A stretch of 13,516 nucleotides of DNA. Origin: DATJXG01 sp035500455 (GTDB taxonomy: Bacteria > Acidobacteriota > Terriglobia > Terriglobales > Acidobacteriaceae). Of this stretch, positions 5,941-11,581 are shown piece after piece. Under the pieces are notes generated by a model. That model did not search any database. It saw only the letters and a program-made list of their open reading frames with translations, and was not told the origin of the DNA. The number at the start of each line of letters is the position of its first letter. The stretch's first letter is position 1. The stretch lies in contig DATJXG010000413.1 of NCBI GenBank assembly GCA_035500455.1, positions 1 to 13,516 of the forward strand, written 5' to 3'. The translations under genes and the position numbers were made by a program.

Positions 5941-6243
5941 TTATTTTACCTTGGCGAAAATGATCACCAGCGTGTAGAGCGCCAGGGATTCAATCAGCGC
6001 CAGGCCCAGAATCAAAGCCAGCTGAATTCCGGGCCGTGCCGCCGGGTTTCTAGCCAGCGCTTCCGCCGCCGCCGCCGTGGCCTTGGCTTGCGCCAGACCG
6101 CAGACCGCCGAGGCGATTGCCATGGAGAACCCGGCGGTGATCGCTACCCAGTTCACCGGCGAGGCCCCCGCGCCCTGCGCGAATGCCGGGACGGCGAAGC
6201 ACAGAAACGACATCGCCATGAAAAGACTACTCAGCTTCTTCAT
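5941..6243 (-). CDS. atpE: ATP synthase Fo subunit c, with N-terminal signal-like leader
   Basis: A 100-residue protein of the c ring that carries the coupling ion. Residues 1-23 look like a cleavable signal peptide (MKKLSSLFMA..., ending AFA before Q23), an extension not found in E. coli AtpE. TM helix 1 is about 30-60, the polar loop has the conserved R65-N-P67, and TM helix 2 is about 72-98 with the ion-carrying Glu85. Residues Q52, E85, S86 and Y90 fall on the positions of Q32, E65, S66 and Y70 of the Ilyobacter Na+ c subunit when aligned on the R-(Q/N)-P loop, but the T67 position is Leu87; ion specificity is therefore open. The start is ATG with AAGGAG nine bases upstream (6253-6258). 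It is the last gene of atpZ-atpI-atpB-atpE, and a strong hairpin follows the stop. Confidence 0.96.
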   Translation of the reverse strand: MKKLSSLFMAMSFLCFAVPAFAQGAGASPVNWVAITAGFSMAIASAVCGLAQAKATAAAAEALARNPAARPGIQLALILGLALIESLALYTLVIIFAKVK

Positions 6244-6252
6244 CGTGTTTTT

Positions 6253-6258
6253 CTCCTT
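6253..6258 (-). promoter_or_regulatory. Strong Shine-Dalgarno of atpE
   Basis: AAGGAG on the minus strand, nine bases before the atpE ATG. It contrasts with atpB and atpZ, whose leaders show no such site, and fits the need for many c subunits per complex. Confidence 0.7.
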
Positions 6259-6376
6259 ACCATGAATTGCCGCAGGCGGTGGTTGACGTCATCCTCGTGC
6301 AGACGCCCTCACACTGAACGGCGAACAAAACCCTGAGAACCGGTGGTGTCACCCGAGACGGGCCAAAGCGGTATAG

Positions 6377-6409
6377 TCCGAGATTCCTCGCTTCTCTCGG
6401 AATGACAAA
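6377..6409. repeat. Short intergenic hairpin repeat in atpB-atpE gap
   Basis: TCCGAGA (6377-6383) pairs perfectly with TCTCGGA (6395-6401) across an 11-base loop, followed by ATGACAAAC. The GATTCCTCGC...CTCGGAATGACA form looks like a dispersed intergenic repeat, but only one copy is in this window. The 175-base atpB-atpE gap is otherwise featureless apart from the atpE ribosome binding site. Confidence 0.4.
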
Positions 6410-6418
6410 CAGAAAATC

Positions 6419-7150
6419 CTAGTGCTCATCCGCGACCGCGCCTGACAGGTACACCATGGTCAACAGTACAAAAATATATGCCTGCAGCAAGGCGACGCCG
6501 ATATGCAGGCCCATAAAAACTACGGGAACTCCCACCGGCACCAGGGAGAAGAATACGAAGGTGACCATATCGCCGGCGAACATATTGGCGTACAAGCGCA
6601 CGCTGAGCGAGAGCACGCGGGCGAGATGGCTGATGATCTCAATCGGGATCATGATGATGAACAGCCACCAGATGGGGCCTACAAAGTGCTTCAGGTAGGC
6701 AATCCCGTGCGCGCGGAAACCCTGCGCGTGGTAGTAGAAAAACGCACACAGCGCGCAACCCAGAGGGACTACCGCGACCGCGGTGGGCGATTCGAAGCCC
6801 GGAACCAGGCCGAGCAGGTTGCAGGTGAGTATGAAGAAGCCCAGAGCGCCCAGAAAAGCTACATACTTTTCGCTGCCGTGGCCGATGATCTCGTGGGCCT
6901 GGTCGGCGACAAACCCGGTGAGGACTTCGGTCATGTGCTGCAGCCCTCCGGGATTCTCCACCGAAAGGCGGGAGCGAATGAGCGCGAACAGCGCGATCAG
7001 GAAGACCACTACCAGCACTTCCATCGCCGCGGAATTGGGGATGGGAGCGTTGGGAAATTTCGGCTCAACGTGCAGCATCCGCAGCAGGGCCGTGACCGGC
7101 GCGGCGAAGAGGTGGTTGAGAATTGCGGTGAACCAGAGTTGTTCAGGCAT
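6419..7150 (-). CDS. atpB: ATP synthase Fo subunit a
   Basis: A 243-residue polytopic membrane protein, the stator half-channel that passes ions to the c ring. About five to six membrane segments are visible (42-60, 97-117, 123-141, 160-180, 195-215, 218-240). The essential arginine is R185 in LSLSVRLYANMFAGD, the signature of the a subunit, preceded by IEIISHLARVLS. The last helix carries LLQAYIFVLLTMVYL with Q223 at the position of the E. coli Q252. The N-terminal PEQLWFTAILNHLFAAPV segment and the VEP/PNAPIPNSAAMEV stretch are typical of subunit a from this phylum. The start is ATG at 7148-7150 with no clear Shine-Dalgarno; a heptamer repeat array starts 20 bases upstream. It sits between atpI and atpE on the minus strand. 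Confidence 0.97.
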   Translation of the reverse strand: MPEQLWFTAILNHLFAAPVTALLRMLHVEPKFPNAPIPNSAAMEVLVVVFLIALFALIRSRLSVENPGGLQHMTEVLTGFVADQAHEIIGHGSEKYVAFLGALGFFILTCNLLGLVPGFESPTAVAVVPLGCALCAFFYYHAQGFRAHGIAYLKHFVGPIWWLFIIMIPIEIISHLARVLSLSVRLYANMFAGDMVTFVFFSLVPVGVPVVFMGLHIGVALLQAYIFVLLTMVYLSGAVADEH

Positions 7151-7169
7151 ATTGCTGCTGGTGGCTTAA

Positions 7170-7204
7170 TAGCTTTTAGCTTTTAGCTTTTAGCTGCTGG
7201 CTTC
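7170..7204. repeat. Heptanucleotide tandem repeat (TAGCTTT type) upstream of atpB
   Basis: Three perfect units TAGCTTT from 7170 are followed by TAGCTGC and TGGCTTC, all in one 7-base register. The array occupies the middle of the 86-base atpI-atpB gap, 20 bases before the atpB start codon. Confidence 0.85.
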
Positions 7205-7236
7205 TGACTCGCGTTTTAAAGGCTGCTCACTGAACA

Positions 7237-7677
7237 TCACATGCCTCGGACGATTGCTGCATACGCCTCATAGGCGGCTTCACAGGCGATGCCTGCGACG
7301 GGCAAAAAAAGACCCGCGAATAGGCCACTCAGACTCGCGGGAGAAAAAGTGAATATAACATAGGCTGCGGCAGCCATCAAAAGGTAGCGTAGCAGGAAAC
7401 GGGCCACGATTCCGCCGCTGGAGCCGCGTTTGCCGCTCTCCGTGATTCGCTCGGCGAAGGCCTCCACCACGCGCTTGAGCCAGAGAAAGTTGAGGCAGGC
7501 GATGGCGCCGCCGCAGATAAATCCCAGGCCGATGCGCCAACCGAAGACCCAGAACGATCCCCCGCCTAGCCCAATCAGCAGCGCGAGCATGGCGTGCTGG
7601 ATGCGGGCCAAAGCGCCGGAGTAGAAGGCTTCGGCGCCTGGCTCGGGCACGGCGGCGGTTTGTTCGCTGGCTAGCAT
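7237..7677 (-). CDS. atpI: ATP synthase subunit I (AtpI) family membrane protein
   Basis: A 146-residue protein with a short cytoplasmic N-terminus and four predicted membrane helices: roughly 29-46 (MLALLIGLGGGSFWVFGW), 48-67 (GLGFICGGAIACLNFLWL), 91-110 and 112-132. A basic, amphipathic stretch (68-90, KRVVEAFAERITESGKR) lies between helices 2 and 3. This four-helix layout, with G-rich first hairpin and FLWLKR after helix 2, is that of the ATP-synt_I family, which helps assemble the c ring or supply Mg2+ to it. Such genes usually lead atp operons, and here the gene lies between atpZ and atpB. The start is ATG at 7675-7677; the atpZ stop is 18 bases upstream. Sequence conservation in this family is low, so context carries much of the call. 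Confidence 0.8.
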   Translation of the reverse strand: MLASEQTAAVPEPGAEAFYSGALARIQHAMLALLIGLGGGSFWVFGWRIGLGFICGGAIACLNFLWLKRVVEAFAERITESGKRGSSGGIVARFLLRYLLMAAAAYVIFTFSPASLSGLFAGLFLPVAGIACEAAYEAYAAIVRGM

Positions 7678-7695
7678 TTTGTGGCGTATTCCATC

Positions 7696-7917
7696 CTACT
7701 TCGAGTTCGCGATTGCCGTCTTGATGAGGTCCACGAAGCCGGCCACGATGCCGACGATCAGCCCGGCGATCTGGAGCCAGTTGGTATGCAGCCAGTGATC
7801 GAGGGCCAGTCCCAGGCCCCAGCCTACGACCGTTGCCGCGGGCAGGACAAAGGCGATCTGGCTGATCCGCCCGGCTTGCAGCCAGAAGTTCTGTTTGGAT
7901 GGCTTGTCGTCTGGCAT
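7696..7917 (-). CDS. atpZ: AtpZ/AtpI-type small Fo-associated membrane protein
   Basis: A 73-residue protein with two membrane helices (about 20-40 and 47-69), the second holding GLIVGIVAGFVDLIKTA. The pattern hydrophilic N-terminus, ISQIAFVLPAATVVGWGLGLALD, short loop, then a glycine-rich second helix is that of the AtpZ (ATPase_gene1, F0F1-ATPase subunit) family, thought to be involved in Mg2+/Ca2+ transport or c-ring assembly with AtpI. The frame stays open to an upstream codon at 8064, giving 122 residues, but the extra 49 residues translate a heptamer repeat array and basic junk, so ATG 7915-7917 (MPDDKPSKQNFW) is preferred. No Shine-Dalgarno is clear. First gene of the atpZ-atpI-atpB-atpE set. 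Confidence 0.82.
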   Translation of the reverse strand: MPDDKPSKQNFWLQAGRISQIAFVLPAATVVGWGLGLALDHWLHTNWLQIAGLIVGIVAGFVDLIKTAIANSK

Positions 7918-7923
7918 GTTTCG

Positions 7924-7951
7924 ATCTTTGGTCGTTGGTCGTTGGCGTTCT
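7924..7951. repeat. Heptanucleotide repeat (GTCGTTG type) at the atpZ leader
   Basis: Two perfect GTCGTTG units (7931-7944) with degenerate units on both sides, in a 7-base register. The array begins seven bases upstream of the atpZ start codon, where a ribosome binding site would be expected. The same heptamer occurs in front of nuoM at 11433-11467. Confidence 0.75.
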
Positions 7952-8066
7952 TGCTTGCTCTTGAACTCTTCCCTCAGCGGCTGAACGACGCGTCTGCGGG
8001 ACGATTTTTGGCGCCACGGCGGGACAGGCTGCCGAAAGAGTGGTTTATTGCGTACACTAACCATCG

Positions 8067-8119
8067 GGGCTGAAGCCCTTATTGATTCGAGGCGACCTAC
8101 GCGGCCCTAAAAGGGCCGC
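8067..8119. repeat. Pair of small hairpins in the nuoN-atpZ spacer (REP-like)
   Basis: GGGC/GCCC (8067-8070 with 8075-8078, loop TGAA) is followed 22 bases on by GCGGCCCT/AGGGCCGC (8101-8108 with 8112-8119, 8 bp, loop AAA). CTAC at 8097-8100 touches the second stem; on the minus strand this is a GTAG tetranucleotide as found in REP elements. No T tract follows on either strand, so an intrinsic terminator is unlikely. The remaining bases 7952-8066 and 8120-8204 hold nothing recognised. Confidence 0.5.
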
Positions 8120-8204
8120 TCTTCCACGGTGATCGACGCATTCGTGACTTTTTCCGCGGCCAGTGAAGCGTCCAAGACATTCTCCTGGGGGCCGACGATC
8201 AGAG

Positions 8205-8255
8205 CTGACGACTCAGGCTGACGACTGAAGACCGGCGACTGAGGACTGACAACTG
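8205..8255. repeat. Heptanucleotide repeat (CTGACGA/GACTGA type) touching the nuoN stop
   Basis: About seven degenerate units in a 7-base register (TGACGAC, TGAAGAC, CGGCGAC, TGAGGAC, TGACAAC) run from 8205 to 8255 and end at the base next to the nuoN stop codon (8256-8258). It would be transcribed at the 3' end of the nuo message. Confidence 0.75.
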
Positions 8256-9809
8256 CTACCCTAGCCGCAGCGACCACGTGACCGCCTCGATAAACCTCTC
8301 TGGGAGGATTCCGATTACTACCGTGAACAGGGCCGTCACTCCCAGCGCTACCTTCATCCCGACGCTGATGGGCAGCCGTTCTTTGATGGTGGCCTCCTGC
8401 ATGAACATGGCGTTGGCGACGCGCAGGTAGTAGTAGAGGCCGAAGACGGAGTAAACCACTCCCAGCGACGCCAGCACGTAGTGGTTGCTCTCGATGAGGC
8501 TGAGGAAGATGAAATACTTCCCGTAAAAGCCTGCCAGCGGCGGAATTCCGGCGAGAGAGAGCAGGAAGATCAGCATCAGGACGGCTTCGGTTGGGGCGCG
8601 GGAATAGAGTCCTTCGATGTCGTGCAGGTCATCGCCGATTACGTTGCGCTGGCGCAACGAGGTGACCACGGCAAACGCTCCCAGATTCATGAAGGTGTAA
8701 ACCAGCAGATAGACCAGGATGCCCTTAAAGCCATCGAAGAAGGCGGCGGCAGGATAATTCACCGAGGCCAGCGCGATCAGCCCGAGGAGCATGTAGCCGA
8801 CATGGGCGATCGATGAGTAGGCCAGCAGGCGTTTGAGGTTGGTCTGCGTGAGCGCCGCCAGGTTGCCGACGGTCATGGTGGCGATGGCGACAAAGATCAG
8901 CAGCGGCACATACACGTGCCGCAGCGGGTAGAGTCCCCAGATCAGGATGCGCAGCAGCATGGCCCATCCCGCGGCCTTCACCGCAACCGACATGAATCCG
9001 GTCACGCAGGTGGGCGCGCCCTCGTAAGCGTCGGGCGCCCACTGATGAAAGGGCACGGCGGCGATCTTGAACAGCAGGCCTACCGAGGTCGCCAAGAGGG
9101 CGACCACTGCGATCGGGCTGACGTGGCCTTCGGCATCGACGTACTTTACGATCCCCTTGCCGATCTCATACAGGTTGGTGCTGCCCGTGAGGCCGTACAA
9201 CAGCGACAGCCCGTAGGCGAAAACTCCCGAAGAGAACGCTCCCAGCAGCAGATATTTCAGGGCGCCTTCGTTGGAGCGGCGGTCGCTGCGCAGAAATCCC
9301 ACCAGCACGTAGGTAGAAATGGCCATCAGTTCCAGGCCGATGAAGATGAGCACGATGTCATAGCCTGCCGCCATGCACATCATGCCGATCACGGAGAAGA
9401 GAATCAGGGCGTAGTATTCGCCGTGGTGCTCGTGCTCCAGTTCGAGATAGCGCACCGACATGAGGATGGCAATCGCCGCCCCGGCCAGGAAGAGATAGAA
9501 GAAAAATATTGTGAAGTGGTCCATCAGCAGCGACCCGGAGGCCGCGGGGTAGGCGAGAACGCGGAATCTCTCCAGCGCTCCCGAAATTCCCAGCACGCCG
9601 GGAAACGGTCCGAGCCTGGGAACGCCCGAGATTCCGATGGCGGCGAAAATCAGGCCGATGAACGCGGTGACCGCATTCGCCCACTTCCACTCCTGCGGCA
9701 GCATGAGGTCGATGAGCAGAATGCCCAAGGCGAAAAGCGCCAGCAGAATCATCGGCAGCGCCATCACGTAGTCGGTGCCGTTGAAATACTGTGACATGCC
9801 GCCGTGCAC
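8256..9809 (-). CDS. nuoN: NADH-quinone oxidoreductase subunit N
   Basis: A 517-residue protein with about 14 membrane helices; one of three antiporter-like subunits that pump protons in complex I. Key ionisable residues are in place: E160 in IFIGLELMAIS, K248 in LLFKIAAVPFHQWAPD with H255, K278 in SVAVKAAGW, and a later lysine in GFYGKYFIF, matching the E. coli E133/K217/K247/K395 pattern. The NuoN hallmark HQWAPDAYEGAP and SSIAHVGYMLLG are present. The start is GTG 9807-9809, because AGGAGG (9817-9822) lies seven bases before it, whereas the ATG four codons later (9795-9797) is too far from that site. The GTG overlaps the nuoM TAG stop by one base, so translation is probably coupled. Last nuo gene on this strand. 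Confidence 0.97.
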   Translation of the reverse strand: MHGGMSQYFNGTDYVMALPMILLALFALGILLIDLMLPQEWKWANAVTAFIGLIFAAIGISGVPRLGPFPGVLGISGALERFRVLAYPAASGSLLMDHFTIFFFYLFLAGAAIAILMSVRYLELEHEHHGEYYALILFSVIGMMCMAAGYDIVLIFIGLELMAISTYVLVGFLRSDRRSNEGALKYLLLGAFSSGVFAYGLSLLYGLTGSTNLYEIGKGIVKYVDAEGHVSPIAVVALLATSVGLLFKIAAVPFHQWAPDAYEGAPTCVTGFMSVAVKAAGWAMLLRILIWGLYPLRHVYVPLLIFVAIATMTVGNLAALTQTNLKRLLAYSSIAHVGYMLLGLIALASVNYPAAAFFDGFKGILVYLLVYTFMNLGAFAVVTSLRQRNVIGDDLHDIEGLYSRAPTEAVLMLIFLLSLAGIPPLAGFYGKYFIFLSLIESNHYVLASLGVVYSVFGLYYYLRVANAMFMQEATIKERLPISVGMKVALGVTALFTVVIGILPERFIEAVTWSLRLG

Positions 9810-11425
9810 TATTTGCCCTCCTGCGCGCCGCTTGAGGCAGCCTGCGGGGCCGCCGCCGGGGGTGCCGCGGCTTCACGCTGCTCGGTCTGCGTGCTCTGCA
9901 AGCCGGGATAATCCGGCCGCACCGAAAGCACCAGCTGGTTCACCGGCTGCTCCAGAATCTGGAAGAAGGGCTTGGGGTAGATGCCGATCCAGAAGGCCAG
10001 AATCAGCAGCGGCACGAACGTCAGCACTTCGCGGGGCGTAAGGTCATGCAGTTTTTCGTTCTTGGGATTGGTGACGGTTCCGAAGAACACCCGCTGATAG
10101 AGCCACAACAGATAGGCCGCCGCCAGAATCACTCCCGGAACCGCCCACGCCGCCCACTTCCAGTTTTCCATGAAGGTGCCCTGGAGAATGGTGAACTCGC
10201 CGACGAAGCCGTTGAGCAGCGGCAGGCCCATCGAGGAGAGAAACATGATCATGGTGATGGTGGCGTAGACCGGCATGACGTTGGAGATGCCGCCGTATTC
10301 GGAAATCTCGCGGGTGTGGCGGCGCTCGTAAAGAATGCCGACGATCAAGAACAGCGCGCCGGTGGAAATTCCGTGGTTGATCTGCTGCAGCACCGACCCG
10401 CTCAGGCCCAGCGGGGTAAGCGCGAAAATTCCCAGAGTGCAGAAGCCCAGGTGGCTTACTGAGGAATAGGCCACCAGTTTCTTCATGTCTTTCTGCATCA
10501 GGGAAACCAGGGCGCCGTAGAGAATGCCGATGATCGAAAGGCCGATCATCCAGCCGCGCACTTTGGGGTTCATCACCACGTCGGGAAAGAACGGGAGGGC
10601 GAAGCGGATGAATCCGTAGGTGCCCATCTTCAGCAGAACGCCGGCCAGGATCACGGAGCCGGCGGTTGGAGCTTCCACGTGCGCGTCCGGCAGCCAGGTG
10701 TGGAAGGGGAACATGGGAACTTTGATGGCGAACCCCAGGAAGAACGCCAGGAAGAGCCAGAAGGCGATGTGATAGGGGATGTGCAACGCCGTCTGGTAGA
10801 GATCGGGAATGCTGAAGGTATAAATCCGGGTGGCGGCGTGATGATTGAAGTACAGATAGATGATGGCCAGCAGCATCAGCACCGAGCCGGCGAGGGTGTC
10901 GAGGAAGAACTTGATGGCCGCGTAAAGCTTGCGTGGGCCACCCCAGATTCCGATCAGCAGGTACATCGGGACCAGCATGGCTTCCCAGAAAACGAAGAAC
11001 AGGAAGAAATCCAGCGCCATGAAGACGCCCAGCATGCCGGTCTGCAAGACCAGGAACCACGCGTAGTATTCTTTGACCCGGGTGTCAATCGCCGACCAGG
11101 AGGAGAGGATCGAGATCCAGCCCAGCAGCGTGGTGAGCATGATGAGCAGGAAGGAGATGCCATCGATGCCGAGGAAGTAGCCGGAGCCGATGGAGGGAAT
11201 CCAGTTGTTGGGGCCGCCCTCGATAAATTTGAAGTGGGTGGGCGTAACTTCGAAGCGCTGCGCCCAGAACCACGGCACCAGCGGGAGGGAGATGAGAAAT
11301 CCGCCGAGGGCAAAGATGTTGGCGACCCAGCGGATGACATCTTTCTTCTCGCCCGGGATGAACAGGATGAGCAGCGCCCCCAGCAACGGCGTGAAGAGAA
11401 TGATGGAGAGAATGTGGCTTTGCAT
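9809..11425 (-). CDS. nuoM: NADH-quinone oxidoreductase subunit M
   Basis: A 538-residue membrane protein with about 14 helices, an antiporter-like proton pump of complex I. E148 (FFVFWEAMLVPMYLLIGIWG), K235 (GFAIKVPMFPFHTWLPDAH, H242) and K266 (ILAGVLLKMGTYGF) fit E144/K234/K265 of the E. coli protein, and VEAPTAGSVILAG is the NuoM signature. The C-terminus has an added Ala/Pro/Gln-rich hydrophilic tail of about 28 residues (after LQSTQTEQREAA), not part of the core fold. The start is ATG 11423-11425 (MQSHILSIILFTPLLGALLI), a normal NuoM beginning; no Shine-Dalgarno is seen and a GTCGTTG heptamer array occupies the leader. The ribosome binding site of nuoN is inside its last codons. Confidence 0.98.
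   Translation of the reverse strand: MQSHILSIILFTPLLGALLILFIPGEKKDVIRWVANIFALGGFLISLPLVPWFWAQRFEVTPTHFKFIEGGPNNWIPSIGSGYFLGIDGISFLLIMLTTLLGWISILSSWSAIDTRVKEYYAWFLVLQTGMLGVFMALDFFLFFVFWEAMLVPMYLLIGIWGGPRKLYAAIKFFLDTLAGSVLMLLAIIYLYFNHHAATRIYTFSIPDLYQTALHIPYHIAFWLFLAFFLGFAIKVPMFPFHTWLPDAHVEAPTAGSVILAGVLLKMGTYGFIRFALPFFPDVVMNPKVRGWMIGLSIIGILYGALVSLMQKDMKKLVAYSSVSHLGFCTLGIFALTPLGLSGSVLQQINHGISTGALFLIVGILYERRHTREISEYGGISNVMPVYATITMIMFLSSMGLPLLNGFVGEFTILQGTFMENWKWAAWAVPGVILAAAYLLWLYQRVFFGTVTNPKNEKLHDLTPREVLTFVPLLILAFWIGIYPKPFFQILEQPVNQLVLSVRPDYPGLQSTQTEQREAAAPPAAAPQAASSGAQEGK
9817..9822 (-). promoter_or_regulatory. Shine-Dalgarno of nuoN within nuoM end
   Basis: AGGAGG on the minus strand, seven bases before GTG 9809. 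It selects GTG over the downstream ATG at 9797 and lies in the last codons of nuoM, supporting translational coupling. Confidence 0.75.
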
Positions 11426-11432
11426 AAAGGCA

Positions 11433-11467
11433 GTCGTTGGTTGTTAGTCGTTGGTCGTTTGTCGTTG
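11433..11467. repeat. Heptanucleotide tandem repeat (GTCGTTG x5) upstream of nuoM
   Basis: Five units in strict 7-base register: GTCGTTG, GTTGTTA, GTCGTTG, GTCGTTT, GTCGTTG. It starts eight bases from the nuoM start codon (reading the minus strand the units are CAACGAC) and takes the place of a ribosome binding site. Confidence 0.88.
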
Positions 11468-11487
11468 GCCCCGCAAATGCCCCTACC

Positions 11488-11581
11488 GTAGCGCCGGCGT
11501 CCCGCCGGCAACCTTAGTCCTCATCAAGTTTTAACCGCTCGAATCGCTCACGCCCGGTTTGCCGGCGGGACGCGGCGCTAC
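11488..11581. repeat. REP/BIME-like inverted pair between nuoL and nuoM
   Basis: Copy 1 (plus strand): GTAG 11488-11491, then the hairpin GCCGGC-GTCCC-GCCGGC at 11493-11509. Copy 2 is inverted: its hairpin is 11561-11576 (one mismatch) and its GTAG is the complement of CTAC 11578-11581. The two copies are near-perfect reverse complements over about 26 bp (outer CTACCGTAGCGCC/GGCGCTACCG). GTAG next to a short GC hairpin is the hallmark of REP elements mobilised by RAYT (TnpA-REP) transposases; no such transposase is in the window. Copy 2 overlaps the nuoL stop codon (11578-11580). Confidence 0.75.

Noticed and set aside
7918..8064. N-terminal extension of AtpZ to 122 residues
   Set aside because: The extra residues translate heptamer repeats and basic, Pro-rich sequence; the family's length fits the ATG at 7917.
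8101..8119. Intrinsic terminator for the nuo genes
   Set aside because: The 8-bp stem has no T tract on the minus strand; it fits a dispersed hairpin repeat better.
8916..9794. 292-residue plus-strand frame inside nuoN, and similar long ones opposite nuoM and nuoL (10679-11491, 11656-12828)
   Set aside because: Low-complexity Gln/Glu/His/Gly-rich readings opposite well-identified nuo genes; no motifs or ribosome binding sites.
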